A stretch of 25,752 bases of DNA, from IMG/VR virus record IMGVR_UViG_3300042540_000012, positions 1 through 25,752 of that record; one strand, written 5' to 3'. The stretch is from a virus. Made by a program: the position numbers and the translations under genes. Of the stretch, positions 1-7,110 are shown piece after piece (the stretch's first letter is position 1; the number at the start of each line of letters is the position of its first letter). The notes under the pieces are model-generated. The model did not search any database and was not told the origin of the DNA. It saw only the letters and a program-made list of their open reading frames with translations.

Positions 1-224
1 CAGAGGTTAGCATTTCAACAGCTAACACTTTTTCAAATACTGCTAATCTTTGTAGAGTGGTTGCTACTGGCGCTGCAGCAGTTTTAAATATTTCATACGC
101 AAATGGTGTTGTTTATGCTAATACAACTGTAACCAATACAGCACCTGTCATTGTTGCTAAAGGTTTAACAGACGGTTTACAAGGCACTGGCCTATTAGCA
201 ACTCCAGTAGCATACAGAGGATAA
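1..224 (+). CDS. 3' end of an unidentified protein, cut by the window edge
   Basis: An open frame runs from the window edge to a TAA at 222-224 and encodes about 73 residues rich in Ala, Thr, Asn and Val, with many short beta-like stretches and no strong charge. It ends 3 bases before the ATG of the gp21 protease gene, so it belongs to the same head-gene transcript. In T4 the genes just upstream of 21 encode the small prohead core proteins gp67 and gp68, but this low-charge, Thr/Ala-rich C-terminus does not look like them. A virion surface or structural protein is a guess from composition and position only. I do not recognise the family. Confidence 0.7.
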   Translation, partial: EVSISTANTFSNTANLCRVVATGAAAVLNISYANGVVYANTTVTNTAPVIVAKGLTDGLQGTGLLATPVAYRG

Positions 225-227
225 CAG

Positions 228-899
228 ATGAAACTCATCGCCGAATTAAACGAAGACACTCAATATATTACCGAAAGATCTGAAGACGGTAAGAAGCACC
301 ATTATATTATGGGACGCTTTATGACTGCTGAAGAGAAAAATAAAAACGGTAGATTGTATAAGAAAGATATTCTTGAAAACGAAGTGTCAAGATATATTCG
401 TGAAGTAGTTAATGCAAAAAGAGCATTCGGCGAATTAAATCATCCATCAGGTCCAACTATCAATCTAGATCGTGTTTCTCATATCATTACCGAATTAAAG
501 TGGGATGGTAACTATGTAAACGGTAAGGCCAAAATTACATCAACACCTATGGGTGAGATTGCTCGTGGTCTCCTAGAATCAGGCGGACAACTTGGCGTTT
601 CTACACGTGGTATGGGTTCATTAAAAGAATCAAATGGCGCCATGATCGTTCAACCTGATTTCAAACTTTCAACAGTTGATATTGTTTCTGATCCCAGTGG
701 ACCAGGATGTTTCGTAAATGGTATTATGGAAAACGTTGAATGGATTTACGACCCAGTCAAAGGTTCGTGGCATGAAGAAAAACTTCATGAAATGAAGAAG
801 AATATTCATTCTTTGAGTAAAAGACAACTTGAAGAACAGAAATTGAACTTATTTGAGAACTATCTCACTTCTCTAATCGTAAAAAACAAAAAATTATAA
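228..899 (+). CDS. 21: Prohead core maturation protease (gp21)
   Basis: This 223-residue protein matches the T4 gp21 family, the serine protease that assembles inside the prohead and cleaves scaffold and capsid proteins at (L/I)-x-E sites during head maturation. The His of GELNHP (about residue 72), the Ser of LGVSTRG (about residue 125) and an Asp in the DIVSDPS segment (about 151-155) fit the catalytic pattern of phage prohead proteases. Length is close to T4 gp21 (about 212). It lies directly upstream of the gp22 scaffold and gp23 capsid genes, the canonical T4 order. The stop codon overlaps the late promoter that drives gene 22. Identification is firm from motifs plus synteny. Confidence 0.95.
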   Translation: MKLIAELNEDTQYITERSEDGKKHHYIMGRFMTAEEKNKNGRLYKKDILENEVSRYIREVVNAKRAFGELNHPSGPTINLDRVSHIITELKWDGNYVNGKAKITSTPMGEIARGLLESGGQLGVSTRGMGSLKESNGAMIVQPDFKLSTVDIVSDPSGPGCFVNGIMENVEWIYDPVKGSWHEEKLHEMKKNIHSLSKRQLEEQKLNLFENYLTSLIVKNKKL

Positions 900-902
900 A
901 TA
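895..902 (+). promoter_or_regulatory. T4-type late promoter for the scaffold gene
   Basis: TATAAATA is an exact match to the T4 late promoter -10 element read by gp55-RNA polymerase with gp33 and the gp45 clamp. It overlaps the stop codon of gene 21 and lies about 33 bases before the gene 22 start, with no -35 element expected or seen. The gp55 and gp45 genes are both in this window, so the machinery to use it is present. Confidence 0.88.
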
Positions 903-934
903 ATTGTAAATTTCTTTAATAGGAGACTATTTAA

Positions 935-2095
935 ATGGCTAATAACGAAGAATTCGATCTTGAAGCTCTAAATGCTCTTGAGGAAGCCAAGGTAAAGGGC
1001 AAGAAGAAGCATCATGAGGAAGAGGAAGAGGAAGAAGAGGAAAAAGAAGAAAAGGAATCTTCTTGTAAGAAGATGGGAGAAGAAACAGTTGACGAGGAAA
1101 CTCTTGCTGCATCTTCACTTCATCCAGCCGCTCGTCATTCAGATCCAATGCCAAAACTAAAAGCAATGACTTCAGTAATGAATGTTATGGCTGGCATGGG
1201 CAAGTCAGATCTTGTCGATTTCTTCAATCAGGTTCAAGCTCAGTATGGTCCAGGTAAGGATTGGGGTGTTGGTGATAAGTCAGGTCACAATCAGTCAACT
1301 ATTGACATGAAGCCATCTGATGCAACTGCTAAGTCAGCTCCAAAGACACGTGACGCTATGCCAAAACTAAATGTCCGCGAAGACATTGAAGAAATGTTTA
1401 ACGGTCAGGATCTATCAGAAGAATTTAAAGACAACGTTGCTACTCTATTCGAAGCTGCAGTTTCCGTAAGAGTTATTGCAGAGCAGACACGTCTTGAAGA
1501 AGAATTTGAAACAAAGCTACAGGAAGAAGTTTCTTCAATTGCTGAAGAGATGACATCAAAGCTCGACACATATCTCGATTATGTTGTTGAGAACTGGATG
1601 AAAGAAAACGAAGTAGCTATCGAATCAACCCTACGTAATGAACTTGCTGAAGAGTTCATGGAAGGATTGAAGAACCTATTCGCTGAACACTACATCAGTG
1701 TCCCAGAAGAAAAGGTTGATGTTCTAGAGGCTATGGCTGAAAAGGTTGAAGCTCTAGAAGCAAAACTTGACGAAACAATTACAGAAAACGTTGAGCTAAG
1801 AAACTTTGTTGTTGAGAACGAAAGACAGGATATCGTTGAGAGTCTTGCTTCCGATCTAGCATTGACACAACAAGAAAAGTTTGCTGCTCTAGTTGAAGGA
1901 ATTGAGTTCGACGGCGATCTTGACGTTTATGCTAAGAAGCTAATGATTGTCAAGGAAAACTACTTTAAGAATGAAGCAACTTCAAGTTCTTCAATTGAAG
2001 AAGAAACATTTGAAGGAGAAGTAGCTGTAACTAAGAATATCGATCCAACAGTTGGTCGTTATCTAGACGCTATCTCCAGAACAGTTAAAAAGTAA
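935..2095 (+). CDS. 22: Prohead core scaffolding protein (gp22)
   Basis: This 386-residue, highly acidic, largely alpha-helical protein lies between the gp21 protease and gp23 capsid genes, the fixed position of the T4 scaffold gene 22. Residues about 27-45 hold a run of Glu broken by Lys. The middle carries two short MPKL-containing segments, and the C-terminal half is predicted coiled coil with many L-x-E sites suited to gp21 digestion. At 386 residues it is much longer than T4 gp22 (about 269), and the extra length is mostly the N-terminal acidic and low-complexity part. A good Shine-Dalgarno (AGGAG) precedes the ATG. The scaffold directs prohead assembly and is cleaved to peptides before DNA packaging. 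Sequence identity to gp22 is low, so the call rests on position and composition. Confidence 0.88.
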   Translation: MANNEEFDLEALNALEEAKVKGKKKHHEEEEEEEEEKEEKESSCKKMGEETVDEETLAASSLHPAARHSDPMPKLKAMTSVMNVMAGMGKSDLVDFFNQVQAQYGPGKDWGVGDKSGHNQSTIDMKPSDATAKSAPKTRDAMPKLNVREDIEEMFNGQDLSEEFKDNVATLFEAAVSVRVIAEQTRLEEEFETKLQEEVSSIAEEMTSKLDTYLDYVVENWMKENEVAIESTLRNELAEEFMEGLKNLFAEHYISVPEEKVDVLEAMAEKVEALEAKLDETITENVELRNFVVENERQDIVESLASDLALTQQEKFAALVEGIEFDGDLDVYAKKLMIVKENYFKNEATSSSSIEEETFEGEVAVTKNIDPTVGRYLDAISRTVKK

Positions 2096-2100
2096 TATAT

Positions 2101-2108
2101 TATAAATA
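2101..2108 (+). promoter_or_regulatory. T4-type late promoter for the major capsid gene
   Basis: An exact TATAAATA (followed by AG) lies 6 bases after the gene 22 stop and about 35 bases before the gene 23 ATG. A dedicated late promoter upstream of gene 23 is also found in T4, consistent with the need for very high capsid expression. Confidence 0.92.
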
Positions 2109-2142
2109 AGATAAAGTGTATTTCTAAGAAAGGAAAACCTAA

Positions 2143-3519
2143 ATGTATCTAGCTGAGGAAATTCAAAACAAGTGGGCTCCAGTCCTAGACCATGACGCTC
2201 TTGGCGCCATTAAGGACCAGCACCGCCGTTCAGTCACAGCAGTTATGCTTGAGAACACAGAGAAGGCTCTCCGTGAATCAGCAGCTCATGGTGACTATCA
2301 GACACTAACAGAAACAAGTTCACTTGTTCACACAAACCTAATGGGCGCTTCAAGCTCAACTCAGGGAACAGGCGGCATCGATACTTTCGATCCAGTTCTT
2401 ATTTCTCTAGTTCGTCGTGCAATGCCAAATCTAATTGCTTACGACATCTGCGGCGTTCAGCCAATGACTGGCCCAACTGGCCTCATTTTCGCTATGCGTT
2501 CACGTTATGCTAATACAACTAGCTATAACAACGCTGGCGCAGAAACATTCTATAACGAAGTTAACACTCAGTTCTCTTCTGTTACATCTGGCGCTAACAC
2601 CTTCGGTCAGAAGTTCGTTGGTACAATCCCAGGTGCTACTAATACTACACCACTAACAGCTGTTAATACATATAACACTGGTGCTGGTATGTCAACTTTC
2701 CAGGCTGAAGCTCTTGGAACTGACTCAAACACTGCTTTCCCACAGATGGCATTCTCAATTGAAAAGGTTACTGTTACTGCTAACACTCGTGCTCTAAAGG
2801 CAGAGTATACTATGGAACTTGCTCAGGATCTTAAGGCAATCCATGGTCTAGACGCTGAAACAGAACTAGCTAACATTCTATCAGCTGAAATCCTAGCCGA
2901 AATCAACCGTGAAGTTGTTCGTACTATTAACTTCACTGCTGAAGCTGGCGCTCAGGATAACGTTACTACAGCTGGTGTCTTCGATCTTGATACTGACTCA
3001 AACGGTCGTTGGTCAGTTGAAAAGTTCAAGGGTCTAATGTTCCAGCTAGAGCGTGAAGCTAACCAGATCGCCAAGCAGACTCGTCGTGGTAAGGGTAACA
3101 TCGTTATCTGTTCTTCAGACGTTGCTTCTGCTCTACAGATGGCTGGTGTTCTTGACTACGCTCCTGCTCTTAACTCAAATAACCTACAGGTTGACGATAC
3201 AGGAAATACCTTCGCTGGTATCCTAAATGGTCGTCTACGTGTTTATATCGATCCATACGCTCTAGGCGGTAACTATCTAACAGTTGGCTATAAGGGTTCA
3301 TCAGCTTTCGACGCTGGTCTATTCTACTGCCCATACGTTCCACTACAGATGGTTCGTGCTGTTGATCAGTCATCCTTCCAGCCAAAGATCGGCTTTAAGA
3401 CTCGTTACGGCATGGTTGCAAACCCATTCGCCGAAGGTACTAACCAGGGTCTTGGTCGTTCTAATGTTATTAGCACTAACAAATATTATCGTCGTGTGAT
3501 CGTAAATAATCTTATGTAA
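2143..3519 (+). CDS. 23: Major capsid protein (gp23)
   Basis: This 458-residue protein is the T4-type major head protein, which forms the hexameric shell after gp21 removes its N-terminal propeptide. Family features include the N-terminal helical region, the segment around residues 77-115 (GGIDTFDPVLISLVRRAMPN, then GVQPMTGPTGLIFAMRSRY), and the C-terminal core ending in a Tyr/Arg/Val-rich tail. It is shorter than T4 gp23 (521). L55-T56-E57 fits the gp21 (L/I)-x-E cleavage rule and sits near the expected position (T4 cuts after residue 65). The gene has its own late promoter upstream and a strong terminator downstream. No gp24 vertex paralogue follows it. Shine-Dalgarno AAGGAAA precedes the ATG. 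Confidence 0.97.
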   Translation: MYLAEEIQNKWAPVLDHDALGAIKDQHRRSVTAVMLENTEKALRESAAHGDYQTLTETSSLVHTNLMGASSSTQGTGGIDTFDPVLISLVRRAMPNLIAYDICGVQPMTGPTGLIFAMRSRYANTTSYNNAGAETFYNEVNTQFSSVTSGANTFGQKFVGTIPGATNTTPLTAVNTYNTGAGMSTFQAEALGTDSNTAFPQMAFSIEKVTVTANTRALKAEYTMELAQDLKAIHGLDAETELANILSAEILAEINREVVRTINFTAEAGAQDNVTTAGVFDLDTDSNGRWSVEKFKGLMFQLEREANQIAKQTRRGKGNIVICSSDVASALQMAGVLDYAPALNSNNLQVDDTGNTFAGILNGRLRVYIDPYALGGNYLTVGYKGSSAFDAGLFYCPYVPLQMVRAVDQSSFQPKIGFKTRYGMVANPFAEGTNQGLGRSNVISTNKYYRRVIVNNLM

Positions 3520-3534
3520 AATATACATTTTTTA

Positions 3535-3554
3535 AGGTTATTCACTAATAACCT
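3535..3554 (+). repeat. Perfect 8-bp hairpin in the gene 23 3' UTR
   Basis: AGGTTATT and AATAACCT pair perfectly around a CACT loop. It starts 15 bases after the gene 23 stop and only 8 bases before the terminator hairpin. No U-tract follows it, so it is not itself a terminator. It may stabilise the capsid mRNA 3' end. Confidence 0.6.
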
Positions 3555-3562
3555 GACTAAAT

Positions 3563-3592
3563 ATACCAGGGGCTTCGGTCCCTGGTATTTTC
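3563..3592 (+). terminator. Rho-independent terminator after gene 23
   Basis: An 11-bp stem (ATACCAGGG at 3563-3571 with CCCTGGTAT at 3580-3588, extended inward by a G-U and a C-G pair) closes on a TTCG tetraloop at 3574-3577 and is followed by TTTTC. The C(UUCG)G loop is exceptionally stable and typical of T4-like phage terminators. It separates capsid transcription from the downstream homing-endonuclease-like gene. Confidence 0.9.
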
Positions 3593-3607
3593 ATTTAGGA
3601 GGTTATT

Positions 3608-4225
3608 ATGGAAAAGTATGGATTTGTATATCTTTGGTATGACAAGAAGCACAAAAGATATTATCTAGGTTGTCATTGGGGAACTGTCGATGACGGATAC
3701 ATATGTTCATCAACTTGGATGAAACAAGCATATTTACGTAGACCAAATGATTTTAAACGAAGAATTCTAAAAACTAATCTGGCCAGAGAACAGATGTATA
3801 TCGAGGAACAATATTACCTTGATATGATCAAGCCAGAGGAAAAGAAAATAAGATATTACAATTTAAAAGTAAGCAAAGATAATCCTTGGCACCAGTATCC
3901 AGACAACGTCATAACCGTTGGACAAAAAATATCATACTCAAAAAAAGGCAAAAAGACAGGACCATGTTCTTCTGAGAAAGCAGCAAAGATTTCTGCTGCT
4001 AAGAAAGGTAAGAACCTTACCGAAGAACATAAACAAGCTCTTCGTGGAATAAAAAAGAAACCTCATACTGAAGAATGGAAAGAAGAGAATGCTACTAGAA
4101 TGAAAGAACAGTGGTCGGATCCTAATAATAAAAGAAGATTAGCAGTTTCTGCTGCATCAAAAAAACGTTGGGAAGATTATAGACTAAATAAATCGTTAGG
4201 CAAAGATCTAACAACATCAGACTAG
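3608..4225 (+). CDS. GIY-YIG-like homing endonuclease with NUMOD3-type repeats
   Basis: This is a 205-residue basic protein. Residues 1-80 form a variant GIY-YIG nuclease domain: YLW (8-10) and YLG (19-21) stand for the two signature strands, followed by an Arg-rich helix (about residues 44-53) and the likely metal-binding Glu in EEQYYLDMI. After residue 110 come at least two Ser/Lys-Gly NUMOD3-type DNA-binding motifs (SEKAAKISAAKKGK, then TEEHKQALRGIKKK), the modular arrangement of free-standing phage homing endonucleases. The gene has a strong Shine-Dalgarno (AGGAGG) and is bracketed by the gene 23 terminator and its own terminator, as expected for a recently inserted mobile gene. Its nuclease domain resembles that of the gene at 16216-17556. 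The natural cleavage site is unknown; a neighbouring conserved gene such as 23 in related phages is the usual expectation. Confidence 0.82.
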   Translation: MEKYGFVYLWYDKKHKRYYLGCHWGTVDDGYICSSTWMKQAYLRRPNDFKRRILKTNLAREQMYIEEQYYLDMIKPEEKKIRYYNLKVSKDNPWHQYPDNVITVGQKISYSKKGKKTGPCSSEKAAKISAAKKGKNLTEEHKQALRGIKKKPHTEEWKEENATRMKEQWSDPNNKRRLAVSAASKKRWEDYRLNKSLGKDLTTSD

Positions 4226-4249
4226 GGGGCTAATCACCCCCACTTTTTT
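4225..4249 (+). terminator. Terminator after the homing-endonuclease-like gene
   Basis: GGGGG (4225-4229) pairs with CCCCC (4237-4241) around a 7-base loop and is followed by ACTTTTTT. The stop codon of the upstream gene runs into the stem. Confidence 0.82.
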
Positions 4250-4259
4250 AGAGAAAAAC

Positions 4260-4781
4260 ATGTCAGCTATAGATAACACACCATCTAATAGAAACTTTCT
4301 TTCCCCTCTGAATTTCAAGTTTCAGATTAAGAAAGCTCCACATGTAAACTTCTTTATTCAGAAAGTAAACATACCGGCAATCAATCTATCGCCTGCAGTA
4401 TCACCAAACCCATTCGTCAATATACCGCTACCAGGCGATCATTTATCTTATGGCGAATTAGAGATTACTTTCAAAGTCGATGAAGATCTTCAGAATTATT
4501 TGGAGATTCATAACTGGATAACTGCATTAGGCAAGCCAGAAGAGTTTGAACAGTATAAAAACATTGCAGACAAAAAAGAATGGACTGGCGAAGGCATATA
4601 CTCAGATATTTCTGTTATAGTTTTATCTAGCACCAAATCAGCCAATTATGAAATTGTTTACGTTGACGGGTATCCAGTTTCTCTATCTGGACTTGAATTC
4701 AATACAATTGATAGCGATGTAAATTATATTACAGCTACTGCTTCTTTCAAATATACATACTATAATATTATTAAAATCTAA
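4260..4781 (+). CDS. Tail-tube-family virion protein (gp3- or gp19-like)
   Basis: This 173-residue protein is beta-rich with a fold pattern like T4 tail-tube relatives: an N-terminal strand pair (NFLSPLNFKFQIKKAP), an Asn/Phe-Ile-Gln-Lys-Val-Asn segment ending in a Pro-rich loop, an IPLPGDHLSYGELEITFKVDED core around residues 60-80, then the helix LEIHNWITALG. Related proteins sit between gene 23 and uvsY in many marine T4-like phages. My recollection is that this slot is occupied by gp3, the tail completion and sheath-stabilising protein (T4 gp3 is about 176 residues), but a gp19 tail-tube-like role cannot be excluded. There is no obvious own promoter. It starts 11 bases after the upstream terminator, so its transcript source is unclear. 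Confidence 0.65.
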   Translation: MSAIDNTPSNRNFLSPLNFKFQIKKAPHVNFFIQKVNIPAINLSPAVSPNPFVNIPLPGDHLSYGELEITFKVDEDLQNYLEIHNWITALGKPEEFEQYKNIADKKEWTGEGIYSDISVIVLSSTKSANYEIVYVDGYPVSLSGLEFNTIDSDVNYITATASFKYTYYNIIKI

Positions 4782-4804
4782 ATTATTTAACCTGTGAGAT
4801 TATT

Positions 4805-5239
4805 ATGAATATAGATGAAATACTAGAACATTGGCAAACCGACACTAAAATTGATAAAACTGAACTGGGCGAAGAAGCTCTAAACATCCCAAAACTTCAC
4901 CATAAATACTATCAGATATATGTTAAGGAGAAAATGCTTCTTCGAAAACATGAAGCTGACATGAGACAACTCAAACTAGATAAGTATGAGTTTTTGACTC
5001 AGGGGCCGAACGAAGAAACTAAAGACAAGGGTTGGAAGCTCCCTCCAAAAGGAATGGTGCTTAAAAGCGATATTCCTATGTATCTAGAAGCCGATCAGGA
5101 TATTATCAATTTATCTCTTAAGATTGGTTATCAACAAGAAAAAATAGAACTGCTAGATTCAATTATCAAGTCTATTATGAATAGAAATTTCGTGATAAAA
5201 AATGCGATTGACTGGCAGAAATTTACAATGGGTGCTTAA
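4805..5239 (+). CDS. uvsY: UvsY recombination mediator
   Basis: This 144-residue, charged, mostly helical protein matches T4 UvsY (137 residues), which loads the UvsX recombinase onto gp32-covered single-stranded DNA. The C-terminal segment (KSIMNRNFVIKNAIDW, about residues 122-137) is the best conserved part, corresponding to the T4 region containing GFAIKHIQD. An internal segment with SDIPMYLEADQDI aligns with the T4 stretch around VLSADKDVL. It is directly followed by uvsW with a TAATG overlap, as in T4-like genomes, so the two are probably translationally coupled. Confidence 0.92.
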   Translation: MNIDEILEHWQTDTKIDKTELGEEALNIPKLHHKYYQIYVKEKMLLRKHEADMRQLKLDKYEFLTQGPNEETKDKGWKLPPKGMVLKSDIPMYLEADQDIINLSLKIGYQQEKIELLDSIIKSIMNRNFVIKNAIDWQKFTMGA

Positions 5240-6684
5240 TGGATATAGTGCAAATCGAAAGGTTCGACGAAGTTTATATTAAAGTAAAAGCCGAACCAAG
5301 CATTATGATGGAAATGAGCGAATTCTTTACGTTCACTGTTCCTGGCGCTAAATTCATGCCCGCTTATCGTTCTAAATTTTGGGATGGTAAGATACGCTTG
5401 TTAAATGCCATGACTGGTTTGTTGTATGCTGGTTTAACAAAATATGTAGAAGAATTTTGTAAATCTAGAAACTATGAACTAGAATATCTTTCAGATTTTG
5501 CTTCTGAGAACTTTTCTTTAAAGGAAGCTAAAGAGTTTGTTGAAAAAATAAAACCTACGATGCAGCCAAGAGATTACCAGTTGGATGCTTTTGTTCATGC
5601 TGTAAGAGAACGTAGAGGATTAATGCTTTCTCCCACAGCTTCTGGTAAATCATTTATTATCTATTTACTTGTGAGGTATTATGCGAAACGCACTCTTATT
5701 ATTGTACCAACTACTTCTCTTGTTAGTCAGCTTGCCAGTGATTTTGCTGACTATGGTTTTGACTCCGATACTTTTGTTCATCGTGTGTTCGCTGGACAGG
5801 ATAAGGGATCAACAAAACCGATCACAATCACAACTTGGCAAAGCGTATACAAGCTACCTAAAGAATTCTTTGCAAACTTTGATGTTGTCATCGGAGACGA
5901 AGCTCATCTCTTCAAAGCAAAATCTCTTACTTCTATACTTACTAAGATGTCCGGATGCCGTTATCGTTTTGGATTTACCGGAACATTGGATGGTACTGAA
6001 ACCCACCGCCTCGTCCTTGAGGGACTCTTCGGAGCAGTCAGAAAAGTAACAACCACAAAAGAACTTATTGATCAAAAACATCTTGCTGATTTTAAAATTA
6101 AAGCTATTGTTTTGTCATATCCGGATGAAATTAGACAGATGATTGCTCGAGCAAACGATTATCAAGCTGAAATGGATTACCTTGTTAGGTTAGAATCAAG
6201 AAATAAATTCATTAAAAATCTTGCTTTATCGTTAGAGGGTAATACTTTAGTATTATATCAATTTGTAGAAAAACATGGTATTCATCTAGCTAATATGTTA
6301 CAAAACAATAATCGTCCTGTTTATTTCGTTTCAGGAGATATATCTGGCGACGATAGAGAACAAATTAGAAAGGTTGTAGAAAATGATCACAATGCTATTA
6401 TTGTCGCTTCTTTTGGTACTTTTAGCACCGGAGTCAATATTAAGAATCTCCATAATATTATTTTTGCTAGCCCAAGCAAGTCTCGCATTAGGAATCTACA
6501 GTCAATTGGCCGTGGACTACGTAAGTCTGATACGAAAACTTCTGCTACCCTTTTTGATATAGCTGACGATTTGTCTTGGAAGAGTAAGAAGAACTATACT
6601 TTACTCCATTTCATGGAGAGAATAAAGATATATAACGAAGAGAAGTTTGAGTACAAGATCTATAAGGTTCAATTGGATATTTAA
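5239..6684 (+). CDS. uvsW: UvsW RNA-DNA / DNA helicase
   Basis: This 481-residue superfamily 2 helicase matches T4 UvsW (503), which unwinds R-loops and branched DNA and helps switch replication from origin-driven to recombination-driven. Motifs in order are: an N-terminal small domain with KFWDGKIRLL (46-55), Q-motif-like RDYQLDA (111-117), Walker A SPTASGKS (131-138), DEAH box (220-223), GFTGTL motif III, and C-terminal motif VI QSIGRGLRKS. T4 carries DECH at the Walker B site; this protein has DEAH. The start overlaps the uvsY stop (TAATG). Confidence 0.95.
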   Translation: MDIVQIERFDEVYIKVKAEPSIMMEMSEFFTFTVPGAKFMPAYRSKFWDGKIRLLNAMTGLLYAGLTKYVEEFCKSRNYELEYLSDFASENFSLKEAKEFVEKIKPTMQPRDYQLDAFVHAVRERRGLMLSPTASGKSFIIYLLVRYYAKRTLIIVPTTSLVSQLASDFADYGFDSDTFVHRVFAGQDKGSTKPITITTWQSVYKLPKEFFANFDVVIGDEAHLFKAKSLTSILTKMSGCRYRFGFTGTLDGTETHRLVLEGLFGAVRKVTTTKELIDQKHLADFKIKAIVLSYPDEIRQMIARANDYQAEMDYLVRLESRNKFIKNLALSLEGNTLVLYQFVEKHGIHLANMLQNNNRPVYFVSGDISGDDREQIRKVVENDHNAIIVASFGTFSTGVNIKNLHNIIFASPSKSRIRNLQSIGRGLRKSDTKTSATLFDIADDLSWKSKKNYTLLHFMERIKIYNEEKFEYKIYKVQLDI

Positions 6685-6726
6685 TTTCAATCAGCGCATT
6701 AATGATTATACTGGGTGTCAGGAAAA

Positions 6727-7098
6727 ATGTCAATAGAAATTTTGAGAAAGATACTTGAAATAGGAAACATTAATATCGCTTTCTATCTAGCGTATATTGT
6801 TTTTATTTTGTCAAACAATTTTAGATTCGTATTGTCTTTTCTCTCTTCAGTGGTAATAACTGGTTTTTTAAAAATAATTCTACAGCCGTATAGCCCCAGT
6901 GGACATATGGCAATGGCAACAATTATATTGTTATGGGCTTCTTTTTTATCAAATAAGTCATTGACTTTTATAGCTTGTTTAGGTATACTATCTATATTTG
7001 CTTATGCGCTTATTGAAACTAACAGTCACACAATATCTGAAACTGTCTTTGGGTTTTTAATATCTTCAGTATGTTTCTTTTTATTCGTAATTTTTTAA
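6727..7098 (+). CDS. Small PAP2-like integral membrane protein, catalytic residues partly missing
   Basis: This very hydrophobic protein of about 123 residues has four likely membrane spans. Residues 57-60 read PSGH, the hallmark of motif C2 of the PAP2 (type 2 phosphatidic acid phosphatase) superfamily. A C3-like SHxxxE stretch follows at residues 100-105 before the last span. The Arg of motif C1 appears replaced by Gln53 (QP instead of RP), and the Arg normally before the C3 His is absent, so phosphatase activity is doubtful. The ATG at 6727 is preceded closely by AGGA; a GTG at 6715 would add four residues without a better Shine-Dalgarno. The gene lies between uvsW and gene 55, where most T4-like phages have no membrane gene, and it carries an internal promoter for gene 55. 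Confidence 0.72.
   Translation: MSIEILRKILEIGNINIAFYLAYIVFILSNNFRFVLSFLSSVVITGFLKIILQPYSPSGHMAMATIILLWASFLSNKSLTFIACLGILSIFAYALIETNSHTISETVFGFLISSVCFFLFVIF
6961..6989 (+). promoter_or_regulatory. Sigma70-type promoter inside the PAP2-like gene
   Basis: TTGACT (6961-6966) and TATACT (6984-6989) are separated by exactly 17 bases. Transcription would start near 6996 and read the late sigma gene 55 and the 47/46 genes. It is one of a family of closely similar promoters in this window. Confidence 0.65.
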
Positions 7099-7110
7099 AA
7101 GTGAGGAATG

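Noticed and set aside
939-1166. Minus-strand Leu/Pro-rich frame opposite the scaffold gene
   Set aside because: It is the complement of the Glu/Lys-rich repeat in gene 22 and has no independent support.
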